Assembly (NCBI RefSeq): GCF_023920225.1
Contig: NZ_CP092587.1
Location: 2,604,001-2,668,000, forward strand
DNA from: Vibrio gazogenes
GTDB taxonomy: Bacteria; Pseudomonadota; Gammaproteobacteria; Enterobacterales; Vibrionaceae
Length of the DNA: 64,000 bases
Direction: 5' to 3'
Positions 8,703 through 18,768 of the stretch are shown here, one piece after another. The first letter of the stretch is position 1. Each line of letters begins with the position of its first letter. The notes under the pieces are model-generated. The model searched no databases, was not told the origin of the DNA, and saw only the letters and a program-made list of their open reading frames with translations. A program made the position numbers and the translations under genes.

Positions 8703-8828
8703 TTGTTATGCCTGACACAACAGACATTAGAACCGGTAGACGAACTGACAGATAGAGACTGGTCAGAATGGGAAGAATGGATACTTTCGAAACAATCGAG
8801 GACGATATATCAGTCAGAAGAGAAATAA
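8703..8828 (+). CDS. Possible small ORF or gene remnant downstream of a LexA box
   Basis: A plus-strand frame opens after a TAA at 8697-8699 and reads LLCLTQQTLEPVDELTDRDW then SEWEEWILSKQSRTIYQSEEK before TAA at 8826-8828. The acidic, tryptophan-rich composition looks protein-like, but there is no ATG and no good ribosome binding site; a TTG at 8703 would have to serve. It begins 38 bases from the LexA box at 8645-8664 and points away from the radical SAM gene. It could be a short SOS-induced protein, the surviving 3' end of a lost gene, or chance. I do not recognise the sequence. Confidence 0.3.
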   Translation: MLCLTQQTLEPVDELTDRDWSEWEEWILSKQSRTIYQSEEK

Positions 8829-8915
8829 CGAAGTCAAATAGAGAAATTTAGGCAGGATGCCGCTCTCAGCATCGAACCGTTAAGAGCAGCATAAACATCG
8901 GCAAAGCCAGATCAA

Positions 8916-9149
8916 TTAAACAATACGGTCTTTGTTCCATTCAGCTAAACGATCAGCTCTAGCCACCGCTTTGGCTTCACGCTTCTTGCGAGCATCACAA
9001 GGCTCTGGACAGTTGCAGACTTTTTCAATACCGACAGCCCCCAGACCACCACAGCTACCACTCACCATTTTCTTTTGGAATATATATCCAACCGCCATCG
9101 CTGTAATCACAACAACAAACATTGCAAAAGTGATTAGGAAAGTACTCAT
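8916..9149 (-). CDS. nqrM: Na+-NQR maturation factor NqrM
   Basis: A 77-residue protein with one N-terminal membrane segment (residues about 4-23) and a cysteine-rich cytosolic part: GSCGGLGAVGIEKVCNCPEPC, four clustered cysteines typical of NqrM (DUF539). NqrM delivers the iron that sits between NqrD and NqrE and is needed to assemble active Na+-translocating NADH:quinone reductase. It lies 276 bases downstream of nqrF on the same strand but behind a terminator, so it probably has its own promoter. In V. cholerae apbE lies between nqrF and nqrM; here that position holds no gene. Confidence 0.95.
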   Translation of the reverse strand: MSTFLITFAMFVVVITAMAVGYIFQKKMVSGSCGGLGAVGIEKVCNCPEPCDARKKREAKAVARADRLAEWNKDRIV

Positions 9150-9370
9150 ATTTATACCTCATTCACGGTTTAAACAGGCGGGAAGCCTCCAAAGAGAGCT
9201 TCTTTGAACCAAAAATTTCGTTTCACCAGCCACACAACTTTAGTGATTCATCCACAAGCGAGTCACCTCCCCTGCTTTTACCAAATACCTAAATCTCAAC
9301 AGCAACAAATTTTGTGCCGATAATCATGGGAAACTCTGTCATTAACCATAACAAAATACAGCATTTAGAT

Positions 9371-9400
9371 AAAACAATGGCTGACTTTACAGTCAGCCAT
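9371..9400 (-). terminator. Intrinsic terminator of the nqr operon
   Basis: ATGGCTGAC (9377-9385) pairs with GTCAGCCAT (9392-9400) around a 6-nt loop. Read on the minus strand the hairpin is followed by TTGTTTTA, a T tract. It lies 25 bases past the nqrF stop. Confidence 0.83.
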
Positions 9401-9425
9401 ATCGTACGGGGAATGAAATGACAGC

Positions 9426-10649
9426 TTAACCGCCAAAGTCATCAAGAAGAATATTTTCTTCTTCGACACCCAGCTCTTTCAGCATGTTAATGACAGCAGC
9501 ATTCATCACTGGTGGCCCACACATGTAGTATTCACAATCTTCAGGTGCTTCATGCTCCTTCAGATAGTTCTCATACAGAACATTATGAATAAAGCCGGTA
9601 TAACCATCCCAATTATCTTCTGGTAATGGATCGGACAGCGCACAGAACCACTTAAAGTTGTCGTTATCTTCTTGTAAAGCATCAAAATCTTCTACATAGA
9701 ACATTTCACGCTTCGAACGTGCACCATACCAGAAACTGATCTTACGCTGAGACTTCAGGCGTTTCAGCTGATCAAAGATATGTGAACGCATTGGTGCCAT
9801 ACCTGCACCACCACCGATAAAGACCATTTCTGCGTCGGTATCTTTGGCAAAGAACTCACCAAATGGACCAGAAATTGTAACTTTATCTCCCTCTTTCAGA
9901 GACCAGATATAAGATGACATTTGACCTGGCGGTACATTTGGATTATTCGGTGGCGGCGTTGCAATCCGAACATTCAGCATAACAATGCCAAATTCTTCAG
10001 GGTAGTTTGCCATCGAATATGCCCGAATGATGTCTTCGTCAACTTTCGACTCGTAACGGAACAGATTAAATTTTTCCCAGTCAGAGCGATACTCTTCAGG
10101 AACATCAAAATCTGAGTACTTAATATGGTGCGCTGGCGCTTCAATCTGGATATATCCACCCGCACGGAACGGTACAGATTCACCATCAGGGATTTGTAAC
10201 TTCAGCTCCTTAATAAAAGTCGCTTTGTTATCATTAGAGATAACAGTACAGTCCCATTTTTTCACCCCAAAGATCTCTTCCGGTAATTCAATTTCCATAT
10301 CTGCTTTTACGGAAACCTGACATGCCAGACGCTCACCTTCACGAGCTTCGCCTTTGGAAATATGGCTTAATTCTGTAGGAAGAATGTCACCACCACCGGA
10401 TTTAACTCTTACTTTGCACTGGCCACAAGAGCCACCACCACCACAAGCGGATGATACGAAAATACCAGATCCCGCCAGTGCGCCCAGAAGTTTACCACCC
10501 GGGCTCGTGACGATCGCTTTCTCAGGATCGTCATTAATTAGAATCGTAATGTCACCTGTTGGAACAAGCTTAGATTTGGCGAATAGAATCACCAAAACTA
10601 AAACCAGTACAATCAGAGTAAACATCACTACACCAAGAATAATGTCCAT
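9426..10649 (-). CDS. nqrF: Na+-translocating NADH:quinone reductase subunit F
   Basis: A 407-residue membrane-anchored flavoprotein, the NADH entry point of the Na+-pumping Nqr complex. It has one N-terminal membrane helix (residues about 3-24), a 2Fe-2S ferredoxin domain with Cys69, Cys75, Cys78 and Cys111, an FAD-binding motif RAYSMAN, the NADH-binding [11 protein letters not shown] and a C-terminal CGPP segment. Electrons pass from NADH to FAD to 2Fe-2S and on to the NqrD/E iron centre. It is the last gene of the nqrABCDEF operon, 32 bases after nqrE, and is followed by a terminator. Length and motifs are those of Vibrio NqrF. Confidence 0.98.
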   Translation of the reverse strand: MDIILGVVMFTLIVLVLVLVILFAKSKLVPTGDITILINDDPEKAIVTSPGGKLLGALAGSGIFVSSACGGGGSCGQCKVRVKSGGGDILPTELSHISKGEAREGERLACQVSVKADMEIELPEEIFGVKKWDCTVISNDNKATFIKELKLQIPDGESVPFRAGGYIQIEAPAHHIKYSDFDVPEEYRSDWEKFNLFRYESKVDEDIIRAYSMANYPEEFGIVMLNVRIATPPPNNPNVPPGQMSSYIWSLKEGDKVTISGPFGEFFAKDTDAEMVFIGGGAGMAPMRSHIFDQLKRLKSQRKISFWYGARSKREMFYVEDFDALQEDNDNFKWFCALSDPLPEDNWDGYTGFIHNVLYENYLKEHEAPEDCEYYMCGPPVMNAAVINMLKELGVEEENILLDDFGG

Positions 10650-10681
10650 TGACTATTCCTTATTGCTGCGGTTTACCCGAC

Positions 10682-11278
10682 TTACAGTTGAACACCAGAG
10701 AATGACATAAAGCCTAACGCCATCAAACCGACCGTGATAAACGTGATACCAAGACCACGTAACCCGGGAGGAACGTCAGAATATTTCATCTTCTCACGGA
10801 TACCTGCAAGCGCAACGATCGCAAGCATCCAACCAGCACCGGAGCCAAAACCATAAACAATTGACTCAGCAAAATCATATTCGCGTTGTACCATAAACGA
10901 TACACCACCAAAGATCGCACAGTTCACCGTAATGAGCGGTAAGAAGATACCCAGTGCGTTATATAAAGGTGGGAAGAAACGGTCAAGAACCATTTCCAGA
11001 ATCTGTACTAACGCCGCGATTACCCCGATGAAAGTGATGAAGCTCAGGAAAGTCAGATCAATACCATCAACCAGTGCATTTTCTTTCAAAACAAGGTTAT
11101 AAACCAAGTTATTGACTGGCACGGAAATGGTTAACACAACCGTAACGGCAATTCCCAAGCCAAATGCTGTTTTGACTTGTTTTGAAACAGCCAGAAACGT
11201 ACACATCCCCAGAAAGAAAGCCAGCGCCATGTTTTCCAGGAAAATGGATCGTACGAGTAAACTAATATAATGTTCCAT
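10682..11278 (-). CDS. nqrE: Na+-translocating NADH:quinone reductase subunit E
   Basis: A 198-residue integral membrane subunit with six predicted helices, homologous to NqrD and to RnfA. It starts [20 protein letters not shown] and contains [10 protein letters not shown] and VNCAIFGG, the paired half-helices whose cysteines bind the intramembrane iron centre together with NqrD. It takes part in moving electrons and Na+ across the inner membrane. It follows nqrD by 6 bases and precedes nqrF by 32. Confidence 0.97.
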   Translation of the reverse strand: MEHYISLLVRSIFLENMALAFFLGMCTFLAVSKQVKTAFGLGIAVTVVLTISVPVNNLVYNLVLKENALVDGIDLTFLSFITFIGVIAALVQILEMVLDRFFPPLYNALGIFLPLITVNCAIFGGVSFMVQREYDFAESIVYGFGSGAGWMLAIVALAGIREKMKYSDVPPGLRGLGITFITVGLMALGFMSFSGVQL

Positions 11279-11284
11279 TGTTCC

Positions 11285-11917
11285 TTACTCCTTCGCTTCC
11301 ACTTGTTCTGGTTTGAATACACGGATGCCCCAAATCAAGAAGCCAATCAAGAAGAATGCAGATGGAGCAAGTAGCATCAAACCGTTTGGTTGATACCAAC
11401 CACCATTATTCACTAATGGCAGAACTTCCATCCCAAAGATTTTACCCGAGCCAAACAACTCACGGAAGAAACCAACGCTGATCAGGACAAAACCATAACC
11501 CAGACCATTTGCAATTCCGTCAATTAAAGAAGGAATTGGAGCTTCTTTCATCGCAAATGCTTCAGCTCGTCCCATAACAATACAGTTCGTGATGATCAAG
11601 CCAACAAAAACTGAAAGTTGTTTGGAAATCTCATAAAGGTATGCTTTCAAAACCTGGTCAACCACAATTACCAACGAAGCAATAATTGCCATCTGGACAA
11701 TGATACGCACACTGTTAGGAATGTGATTACGAATCAATGAAACGAAAAAGTTAGAAAGCGCGGTTACAAACATGACCGCCAACGTCATAACAAATGCTGT
11801 TTCAAGCTTCGTTGTGACCGCTAGTGCGGAACATACGCCAAGAACCTGCAGTGCAATTGGGTTGTTGTCCAACACCGGTCCTAACAGACTCTTTTTCAGA
11901 TCTTTCACAGTAGACAT
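11285..11917 (-). CDS. nqrD: Na+-translocating NADH:quinone reductase subunit D
   Basis: A 210-residue membrane subunit, paralogous to NqrE and homologous to RnfE. Conserved segments include [21 protein letters not shown] and [15 protein letters not shown], holding the two cysteines that share the iron centre with NqrE. The ATG overlaps the nqrC stop by one base (TAATG), showing translational coupling. It works only as part of the six-subunit Nqr complex in the inner membrane. Confidence 0.97.
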   Translation of the reverse strand: MSTVKDLKKSLLGPVLDNNPIALQVLGVCSALAVTTKLETAFVMTLAVMFVTALSNFFVSLIRNHIPNSVRIIVQMAIIASLVIVVDQVLKAYLYEISKQLSVFVGLIITNCIVMGRAEAFAMKEAPIPSLIDGIANGLGYGFVLISVGFFRELFGSGKIFGMEVLPLVNNGGWYQPNGLMLLAPSAFFLIGFLIWGIRVFKPEQVEAKE

Positions 11918-12702
11918 TAGTTCAGACCTCCGTCACGGACTTTTGCCAGGAATGGACCAAAGCCCTTATCACCCAGCCAGAAGTCAAATTGATGCTGGAC
12001 GCCTGCACTGGTCAGAGTTGCACCTGACAGTGCATCAACGCCATGTATCGATCCTGCAGGTGCACCACCTTTGACGATCTTAATTGCTGGTTTGTGATTT
12101 TCATCATAAAGCTTCTTACCAACAAACTGTTTACGCCAGTTTGGGTTTTCCACTTCACCACCGAGCCCAGGGGTTTCACCTTGCTCATAGTAAATGATGC
12201 CATCAACCGTATTACCATCTGTCTCTACTGCGACAAAGGCATACATCATTGACCATAGCCCCTTACCATGAATTGGCAGGATCAAACGTTGAATTTTGCC
12301 ACCCTGCTTCACAAGATAGACCAAACCATAATCCGCTCTATAACGAATTTGTGCCGGGTCTTCAGATGTAGTCAGTTTCAGAGATTGTGATTCATCTTTT
12401 GAAGCTGCACGTTGATCATAGTCAGACGCGGTTTGCCCCTCAGGAGTCTTCTCAACAAATTCACCGGTTTTAAAATCGACCAGTTTCGTTTCGATATATT
12501 GCGTATAAAGTTCTTTGATACTACCGGATGACATATCAACACCGGAGACTTCCAGAATCTTTTCCTGCTTATCCAAAACTGCATTTATTTGTTGCTTACT
12601 ACGCAACCCTACAGCTGCCGTTGAAACGATGATTGAGCACACTAAGCTCAATACGATAACAACAAACAACGTTTTCTTAATGCTATCGTTATTGTTTGCC
12701 AT
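11917..12702 (-). CDS. nqrC: Na+-translocating NADH:quinone reductase subunit C
   Basis: A 261-residue subunit with one N-terminal membrane anchor (residues about 11-33) and a periplasmic FMN-binding domain. The motif [12 protein letters not shown] near residue 223 carries the threonine (about 229) to which FMN is attached by a phosphoester bond. ApbE performs that attachment, so a working complex needs an apbE gene elsewhere, since none is present in this locus. The start codon lies inside the 3' end of nqrB (14-base overlap). Confidence 0.97.
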   Translation of the reverse strand: MANNNDSIKKTLFVVIVLSLVCSIIVSTAAVGLRSKQQINAVLDKQEKILEVSGVDMSSGSIKELYTQYIETKLVDFKTGEFVEKTPEGQTASDYDQRAASKDESQSLKLTTSEDPAQIRYRADYGLVYLVKQGGKIQRLILPIHGKGLWSMMYAFVAVETDGNTVDGIIYYEQGETPGLGGEVENPNWRKQFVGKKLYDENHKPAIKIVKGGAPAGSIHGVDALSGATLTSAGVQHQFDFWLGDKGFGPFLAKVRDGGLN

Positions 12703-13939
12703 AGCGCGCTAATCTCCGTTTGACATTCTTTTCAACGACAATATGGTCGAATAATGGTGCAAAAAGATTCGAGAACAGAATCGCCAGCATCATCCCTTCC
12801 GGATAAGCTGGGTTTACAACACGAATCAAAACACACATTGCCCCAATCAACATTCCATAAGCCCATTTACCTTTATCAGTAAACGATGCGGAAACGGGAT
12901 CGGTCGCCATAAAGAACATACCAAAAGCAAATCCACCAAGAACGAGGTGCCAATGCCAAGGCATATTAAACATTGCGTTGGTATCTGAGCCAATTACATT
13001 GAACAGGGTTGAAAGCGCAATCATACCGATCATCACACCACCGATGATTCGCCATGAAGCAATTCCCATGTACACGATAAAAGCAGCACCAATCGCAAGC
13101 GCTAATGTAGACACTTCACCAATCGAGCCTGGAATATTGCCAAGGAATGCATCCATCCAAGAGATAGTCGCACCTGTGACATTATTGACCAATGCACTAT
13201 GACCACCCTGAGACCACTGACTCAGTGCAGTTGCACCAGAGAACCCATCGGCAGCAGTCCAAACTACATCACCGGAGATTTGAGCCGGATAAGCAAAGAA
13301 CAGGAATGCGCGGCCAGCCAATGCTGGGTTGAGGAAGTTACGCCCCGTTCCACCAAACACTTCTTTACCGACAACAACACCAAAGGTGATCCCTAACGCG
13401 GCCTGCCACAAAGGCAGAGTTGGCGGAACAATCAGTGCAAACAGAATTGACGTCACAAAGAAACCTTCGTTGACTTCATGTTTCCGCACAATACAGAACA
13501 AGACTTCCCAGAAACCACCGACAATAAAGACGGTCAGGTAGATCGGAAGAAAATATGTGGCACCAAGCAACATCTTGCTGCCCCAACCAGCCGTATCGGC
13601 CATTAGGGTGCCACCCAGTAGTTCGGTAAACCAGTAATGCCAGTTGCCATCAATCACGCTTAACAGTTGTTGACCCTGATAAAGATGATTCAATGCAGCA
13701 ATCGCCTGACCGCCAGCGTTATACATTCCCCAGAACATTGCAGGGAAAACTGCTAACCAAACCATGATCATAATGCGCTTTAGATCGACGCTATCACGAA
13801 CATGTGAGCTTTTTCTCGTCACCGTGCCTGGTGTATAGAAGATTGTCGCAGCCGCTTCATACAGCGCATACAATTTCTCATACTTGGCACCCGGTTCAAA
13901 GTGATGCTCAATGTCTTCAAGAAACTTTTTAAGACCCAT
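12689..13939 (-). CDS. nqrB: Na+-translocating NADH:quinone reductase subunit B
   Basis: A 416-residue polytopic subunit with about ten helices and the core of the Na+ channel. [13 protein letters not shown] near residue 230 contains the threonine (about 237) that carries covalent FMN; riboflavin and ubiquinone sites are also in this subunit in Vibrio. The cytoplasmic N-terminus [19 protein letters not shown] is the usual one. The gene follows nqrA by 5 bases and overlaps nqrC. Confidence 0.97.
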   Translation of the reverse strand: MGLKKFLEDIEHHFEPGAKYEKLYALYEAAATIFYTPGTVTRKSSHVRDSVDLKRIMIMVWLAVFPAMFWGMYNAGGQAIAALNHLYQGQQLLSVIDGNWHYWFTELLGGTLMADTAGWGSKMLLGATYFLPIYLTVFIVGGFWEVLFCIVRKHEVNEGFFVTSILFALIVPPTLPLWQAALGITFGVVVGKEVFGGTGRNFLNPALAGRAFLFFAYPAQISGDVVWTAADGFSGATALSQWSQGGHSALVNNVTGATISWMDAFLGNIPGSIGEVSTLALAIGAAFIVYMGIASWRIIGGVMIGMIALSTLFNVIGSDTNAMFNMPWHWHLVLGGFAFGMFFMATDPVSASFTDKGKWAYGMLIGAMCVLIRVVNPAYPEGMMLAILFSNLFAPLFDHIVVEKNVKRRLARYGKQ

Positions 13940-13944
13940 GGAAA

Positions 13945-15285
13945 TTACCCTTCCTTCTCAATCTTGTCGAGACACTCACGGAGTAACATGCCGTACTCGT
14001 ATTTGCCTGGACACACAAAGGTACATAGTGAGAGATCTTCTTCATCGAGCTCTAAAATCCCGAGACGCTGAGCACTGTCAGTATCACCGGCACAGATATC
14101 ACGAAGGAGCAATGTCGGTTCCATGTCAAGTGGCATTATTTTTTCATAACTGCCGATTGGAACCATCGCACGCTCACTACCATTTGTGGAGGTTGTCATA
14201 TTGAAAAGCTGGCCTTGGAAAAGGTGTCCAAGGTACGAACGTGTGACGGAGAATTTATGTTTACCGGGAACTAACCAGCCAAACAATTCTTTCTCACGAC
14301 CTTCACGAAGCACTGAGACTTGAAGATGATAACGTCCAAGATATGCATGAGGACCACTGGCTTTCACTCCGGAAAGGACTGAACCAGAAACCACACGGAC
14401 TTCTCCGGGCATAATTTCGTTATCGATCAATTCGTCTAAGCTAGCTCCAATCGTCGTACGAACCAGACGTGGTTTATTCACAACCGGTCCAGCCAGAGAC
14501 ACAACACGATCAACGTATAACTCTCCGGTCAAGAATAGATGACCGATAGCAATAACGTCCTGATAGTTGATACTCCAAGCCACATGGTTGAGATCCACAG
14601 GATAGAGGAAATGCATGTGTGTTCCGGGCAATCCAGCTGGATGTGGCCCTTCGAATACATGCTCTTCCACGTTCGATTGAGCGGAACGAGGTAAGCTCTT
14701 ACCTTGTTTACAAACGTAGACTTTACCTTCTGTCAAAACAGATAGAATGTCTAAACCTGCGACGAAAGCATCTGATTGTTCATTAATAATCAGTTGTGGA
14801 TCAGCAGCCAAAGGATTTGTATCTATTGCAGTTACAAAGATAGCTTTGGTTGCAGAATCGATAGCAGGAACCTTGCTAAAGGGACGAGTACGTAACGCAG
14901 TCCACATGCCGGAATCAACCAGCTGTGTTCTCACTTGCTCGCGATCCAAGCTTGCAAGTTGACTCGCGTCAAACTTATCGAATGTCACCTGTGCATCACC
15001 AGCAACTTCAATCACAACGGATTGAAGCACTCGTTTTGCACCACGGTTCACTTCGATAACTTTACCGCAGACCGGTGAAGTAAATTTAACCCCCGGATTC
15101 TTCTTATCTTCAAAAAGAATTTGAGCTTTCTTTACTTCATCACCTACGCGGACATGCATCGTAGGACGCATACCAACGTACTCTTCGCCAAGCAAGGCGA
15201 CTTTGTTGATGGTTTTACCATCACTTATCACCTGGGAAGGAGTTCCAGCAATAGGAAGATCCAATCCCTTCTTTATTGTAATCAT
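13945..15285 (-). CDS. nqrA: Na+-translocating NADH:quinone reductase subunit A
   Basis: A 446-residue soluble subunit that docks to NqrB on the cytoplasmic side and has been linked to quinone binding. The sequence follows V. cholerae NqrA throughout, with [18 protein letters not shown] at the start and [12 protein letters not shown] near the C-terminus. I chose the ATG at 15285 by this similarity; a GTG at 15297 is in frame. It is the first gene of nqrABCDEF, so the operon promoter must lie in the region upstream of 15286. There is no strong Shine-Dalgarno sequence. Confidence 0.97.
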   Translation of the reverse strand: MITIKKGLDLPIAGTPSQVISDGKTINKVALLGEEYVGMRPTMHVRVGDEVKKAQILFEDKKNPGVKFTSPVCGKVIEVNRGAKRVLQSVVIEVAGDAQVTFDKFDASQLASLDREQVRTQLVDSGMWTALRTRPFSKVPAIDSATKAIFVTAIDTNPLAADPQLIINEQSDAFVAGLDILSVLTEGKVYVCKQGKSLPRSAQSNVEEHVFEGPHPAGLPGTHMHFLYPVDLNHVAWSINYQDVIAIGHLFLTGELYVDRVVSLAGPVVNKPRLVRTTIGASLDELIDNEIMPGEVRVVSGSVLSGVKASGPHAYLGRYHLQVSVLREGREKELFGWLVPGKHKFSVTRSYLGHLFQGQLFNMTTSTNGSERAMVPIGSYEKIMPLDMEPTLLLRDICAGDTDSAQRLGILELDEEDLSLCTFVCPGKYEYGMLLRECLDKIEKEG

Positions 15286-15748
15286 ACGCACTTGCACTAT
15301 TTTATCGGGAAAAAGATTCTTTAAAATTCTGTAAATAATTGGCTTTGTTTAGTGATTCAAATCGAGGACAAACACCGAAAAAACACTAAATAAGCCCTAG
15401 ACACGACACTGGTATCCAGCCTTGATTCTTTTTTACAACAAGGTCATAACACCCTATTTCAAACAGGCCTCTTACTCATTTGAGGCATATTATCAGACAT
15501 GGGAGTGTACCATCTTTTAGGCATTTGATGCCATGCTCTAAGCTGCTTTTCTTTCTTCATTCGGGTACAATATAATGCAAAGAATTATCATAATTTTGAC
15601 GAATAGCACACTTATCTCAAGTCGTTTCAAAGATGTATATTTTTAGTAACATGTTGTTTAATCAGATAGATAGAATGATCAAAGCATAAACGGCCATAAC
15701 AGAAACAATCATACCTCATGATCGTCAATCCACTCAGCTCGCCATCGT
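15286..15748. other. Intergenic region between nqrA and bolA, nqr promoter region
   Basis: This stretch of about 460 bases lies upstream of nqrA and downstream of bolA (both minus strand). It contains a small hairpin GGCAT-TTG-ATGCC at 15520-15532 and a 13-base palindrome AATTATCATAATT at 15583-15595 that weakly resembles a Fur-type site. No protein gene or recognisable RNA is seen. The nqr promoter should be here, probably in the AT-rich 15300-15360 part, but I cannot define it. Confidence 0.4.
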
Positions 15749-16063
15749 TCAGCTCTCTTTATGACCACCACCATGACACATCGGGCTATCAGGCGCCTGA
15801 GAATTCTGTCGCCACTGCTCAGGTGTATAAGTATGAATCGACAATGCATGAACCCGACCGGCTAATTCATCAGCTAAAACCTGATTCACTGCTCGGTGCT
15901 GTTCAATTAAACGCCGTCCATCAAACGAGGGGCTGACAATTACAACTTTGAAATGGCTTTCGGATCCAGCCGGCACATTGTGCATATAACTTTCATTAAG
16001 CACTTGCAAGTACTCAGGCTGGAATGCCTGATGTAACTTCGCTTCAATTATTTCTTGTATCAT
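15749..16063 (-). CDS. bolA: BolA-family protein
   Basis: A 104-residue BolA protein. The class II KH-like fold is recognisable from [20 protein letters not shown], the central [21 protein letters not shown] and the helix VNQVLADEL followed by [13 protein letters not shown]; a histidine after SES and one in HALSIH fit the metal-binding role with monothiol glutaredoxins. BolA affects morphology, stress response and iron-sulfur handling. The gene lies upstream of nqrA on the same strand but about 460 bases away, and diverges from rlmG. The C-terminus is rich in Gly and His (CHGGGHKES). Confidence 0.94.
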   Translation of the reverse strand: MIQEIIEAKLHQAFQPEYLQVLNESYMHNVPAGSESHFKVVIVSPSFDGRRLIEQHRAVNQVLADELAGRVHALSIHTYTPEQWRQNSQAPDSPMCHGGGHKES

Positions 16064-16246
16064 GTACTTTCTCTCTTCGAGATCACCGGAAAAACGTGTT
16101 GAGCACAGATAAAAATGTTCCGGTGAACCTGTGGCGACATATATTACTACTCTCTGACGTTCAGAAAAAGGTTTCAGTTTCTTGTTTGTGCTGCATTTGC
16201 GACAATAATCGACAATTTAATAAATCGACACTCCTGATTGAAAACG

Positions 16247-17383
16247 ATGAAGACAGAATTATCATTAAACGAACGAACGCTGACACTGCACCGCTACCCT
16301 GAGCAACATTATGAAAATCTACAGGCGTGGGATGCCGGAGACGAGTATCTCATTCGTCATGTTGAAGCAATGTCACTATCTCCCGGCAAGCATATCTTGA
16401 TTCTGAATGATCATTTTGGCGCACTGTCATGTTGGTTTGCTCAAAATCATCAAGTCACCCTGATGAGTGATTCATATCTGTCCCATCAAGGAGTACAACA
16501 AAATTTGGCCCGGAACGGTAACCACGCGATCACCTGCCTGACAACGATCGCTGATCTACCTACCGATATTGATTTGGTTTTGTTTCAGTTACCTAAAAAT
16601 AATCGCCACCTTATCTGGCAGCTCAGTCAGCTCCGCACTCATCTATCAAAAACCTGTCCTGTGATTGCGGTCAACAAGGCGAAAGATATCCATACCTCAA
16701 CATTACAACTGTTTGAGAAATATCTCGGCACCACTCAGACGTCTCTCGCTTGGAAAAAGCATCGCTTAATATTTGCCAATGCGGATGCTCCTCTCCAAGC
16801 AGTATCTCCGGAACTGATATGGGACGCAGCAATTGATCACCAATCGATCCGATTAGTCAATCTGCCCAATGTCTTTTCCGGAGAAAATCTTGATCTGGGA
16901 GCGCGCTTTTTCCTTGACCACATTCCAGAAAAACCGAATTGCAAGCACATTATCGATTTGGGATGCGGTAATGGTGTGCTCTCTATCAAAGCGGGACAAC
17001 AGAACCCGCAAGCGGCTTTAACCTGTATCGATGAAAGCTTTATGGCCGTCGAATCAGCCCGAAGAAATTTAAGTTATCACTTCGGCAACCGCGCAAATAT
17101 GCAGTGCATCGCTAATAATTGTCTGGATGGTTTGGCGCCCGCATCAGCTGATTTGATTTTATGCAACCCACCTTTTCACCAACAGAATGCCATTACTGAT
17201 CATATTGCCTGGCAGATGTTCTGTGATGCAAAGCATGTTCTGGAAAAGAGAGGGGAATTATTAGTGATCGGTAACCGTCACCTCGGCTACGATGGAAAAC
17301 TCACAAGAATATTTGGAAAATCTAACGTAAAAACTGTCGCGATGAACAAAAAATTTGTTATCTTACAGGCAACTAAATCGTGA
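16247..17383 (+). CDS. rlmG: 23S rRNA (guanine-1835-N2)-methyltransferase RlmG
   Basis: A 378-residue methyltransferase. The N-terminal half (LHRYPEQHYENLQAWDAGDEYL, then ILNDHFGALSCW) and the segment AKDIHTSTLQLFEKYLGTTQT match E. coli RlmG (YgjO, 378 residues) better than RsmC. The catalytic half has the SAM-binding DLGCGNGVLS near residue 235 and the NPPFHQQ motif near 303 that flips out the target guanine. It forms m2G1835 in 23S rRNA. The ATG at 16247 is chosen; a TTG at 16238 is in frame. It diverges from bolA. Confidence 0.93.
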   Translation: MKTELSLNERTLTLHRYPEQHYENLQAWDAGDEYLIRHVEAMSLSPGKHILILNDHFGALSCWFAQNHQVTLMSDSYLSHQGVQQNLARNGNHAITCLTTIADLPTDIDLVLFQLPKNNRHLIWQLSQLRTHLSKTCPVIAVNKAKDIHTSTLQLFEKYLGTTQTSLAWKKHRLIFANADAPLQAVSPELIWDAAIDHQSIRLVNLPNVFSGENLDLGARFFLDHIPEKPNCKHIIDLGCGNGVLSIKAGQQNPQAALTCIDESFMAVESARRNLSYHFGNRANMQCIANNCLDGLAPASADLILCNPPFHQQNAITDHIAWQMFCDAKHVLEKRGELLVIGNRHLGYDGKLTRIFGKSNVKTVAMNKKFVILQATKS

Positions 17384-17588
17384 ACAGCTAAACTTCTGAC
17401 CATCGATGTCGGAGAACGGAAGCACGAAGGATAAATGCTGAAAATGAAGTGTTTATCACTCTACTTCTCAATATTGGCTCACTCACGAATCGTATAACGT
17501 TTTTACACAAACCTAGAGTTCCATACAGACTTGGTTTTCCATACATATCTGTTAATGTGATTACTCGATTTTGAACAAGGAACCACTC

Positions 17589-18158
17589 ATGAAAAAACTG
17601 GTTATTGCAGCGACTGTCGCACTGCTTGCCGCCTGTTCAGGCCCACAGCAGCAACAAATCAACTTTGCCCCTCAGCCGGCCCTCAGCCAGAGTGATATTG
17701 TGAAAGGAAAAACTTTTACCCTGATGAGTAAAGATGTCAGAACCTCTCAATATGTTGCGTTAGTTGATAGTGGCCGTGCACATATCGAACCGGTTCATGC
17801 GCGCCAAAATGTGCGTATCGCGATTGAGAATGCGTTGTCACAACAATTTTCTTCTCAAGGTTTTACAACCAGCGTCAATAGCGAAAACTCAGTGACGGTA
17901 GAGATCCAAGAAGCACTCGTTTCAGTGAAGCATTCAATTATGGAAAGCAAAATGAACGCAAGTGTTGTTCTTGAAATCACGGCAGAAACGCCAACCGGAA
18001 AATTAGTCAAAACTTACCATGGTACCGCAGAGAAAACGTCAACATTTAGTGCATCGAATGATGATATCGAGATGGTCTTTAATGATGTCGTCAACAATGT
18101 CCTGAAAAAGATTGCCCAAGATGACGAGTTGAAAAACTATATGCGGGAGCACTTTTAA
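17589..18158 (+). CDS. YajG-family lipoprotein
   Basis: A 189-residue lipoprotein. The ATG at 17589 has AAGGA about eight bases upstream and begins a signal peptide MKKLVIAATVALLAAC with lipobox LAAC, cleaved before Cys16. The rest matches the YajG family (ALSQSDIV...VALVDSGRAHIEP, VRIAIENAL), an outer-membrane lipoprotein group of uncertain role. The stop overlaps the next start (TAATG), and ampG follows, as yajG precedes ampG in enterobacteria. A longer start at 17571 is unlikely because it would spoil the signal peptide. Confidence 0.88.
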   Translation: MKKLVIAATVALLAACSGPQQQQINFAPQPALSQSDIVKGKTFTLMSKDVRTSQYVALVDSGRAHIEPVHARQNVRIAIENALSQQFSSQGFTTSVNSENSVTVEIQEALVSVKHSIMESKMNASVVLEITAETPTGKLVKTYHGTAEKTSTFSASNDDIEMVFNDVVNNVLKKIAQDDELKNYMREHF

Positions 18159-18757
18159 TGCGTCGGTATCGCTTCTCAGCCATACTGGCCTGTTGCTTTT
18201 TTTCACTGTTTAGTCTCGGCGCTTCGGCGTCCCCCAGTGTGGCATTTGAAACCACACTGGGTTCGTTTACCATCGAATTGAACAGCGAACAAGCACCGGT
18301 CACAGTTAAAAACTTCCTGCGTTATGTTGAAGATGGCAGTTACGTCGGCAGTATTTTTCACCGGGTCATTCCCGGCTTTATGGTTCAAGGGGGTGGATTC
18401 AGTACCCAAATGGAACGGCTGAAAACTTACCCGCCAATCGCCAACGAAGCCAATAACGGTTTGTCCAATCAAACCGGAACCATCGCAATGGCCAGAACTC
18501 AGGATCCAAACTCCGCTACCCGGCAATTTTTTATCAATCTGGTTGATAATGACTTCCTCAATTACGGAAAGCGGCCACCAGGTTATGCAGTATTTGGTCG
18601 GGTCACGGCAGGGTTTGACGTGATTCAAAAGATTGGTCAGCAAAAAACGGGCATCCAGAAATATATGAAAGATGTTCCCGTAGAGCCAATTATTATCACA
18701 CGTGTTTTTGTTGTCCCTGAAAAAGACACCACAGCAACGACATCAACAGCACAATAG
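18158..18757 (+). CDS. ppiA: Periplasmic peptidyl-prolyl cis-trans isomerase (cyclophilin type)
   Basis: A 199-residue cyclophilin with an N-terminal signal peptide (residues 1 to about 24, ending GASA). The catalytic core follows: FHRVIPGFMVQGGGF with the conserved Arg and Phe, then QTGTIAMARTQDPNSATRQFFINL. Enzymes of this type catalyse proline isomerisation during folding in the periplasm. The ATG overlaps the stop of the lipoprotein gene, so the two are coupled, and ampG follows after 11 bases. Several cyclophilins occur in Vibrio, so the symbol is less certain than the family. Confidence 0.9.
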   Translation: MRRYRFSAILACCFFSLFSLGASASPSVAFETTLGSFTIELNSEQAPVTVKNFLRYVEDGSYVGSIFHRVIPGFMVQGGGFSTQMERLKTYPPIANEANNGLSNQTGTIAMARTQDPNSATRQFFINLVDNDFLNYGKRPPGYAVFGRVTAGFDVIQKIGQQKTGIQKYMKDVPVEPIIITRVFVVPEKDTTATTSTAQ

Positions 18758-18768
18758 AGGTTTATTCG

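Noticed and set aside
15583..15595. Fur box upstream of nqrA
   Set aside because: The palindrome AATTATCATAATT only partly fits the Fur consensus and is about 300 bases from nqrA; noted as a palindrome only.
16247..17383. Annotation as rsmC (16S rRNA m2G1207 methyltransferase)
   Set aside because: The N-terminal half and the AKDIHTSTLQLFEK segment match RlmG (YgjO) and not RsmC.
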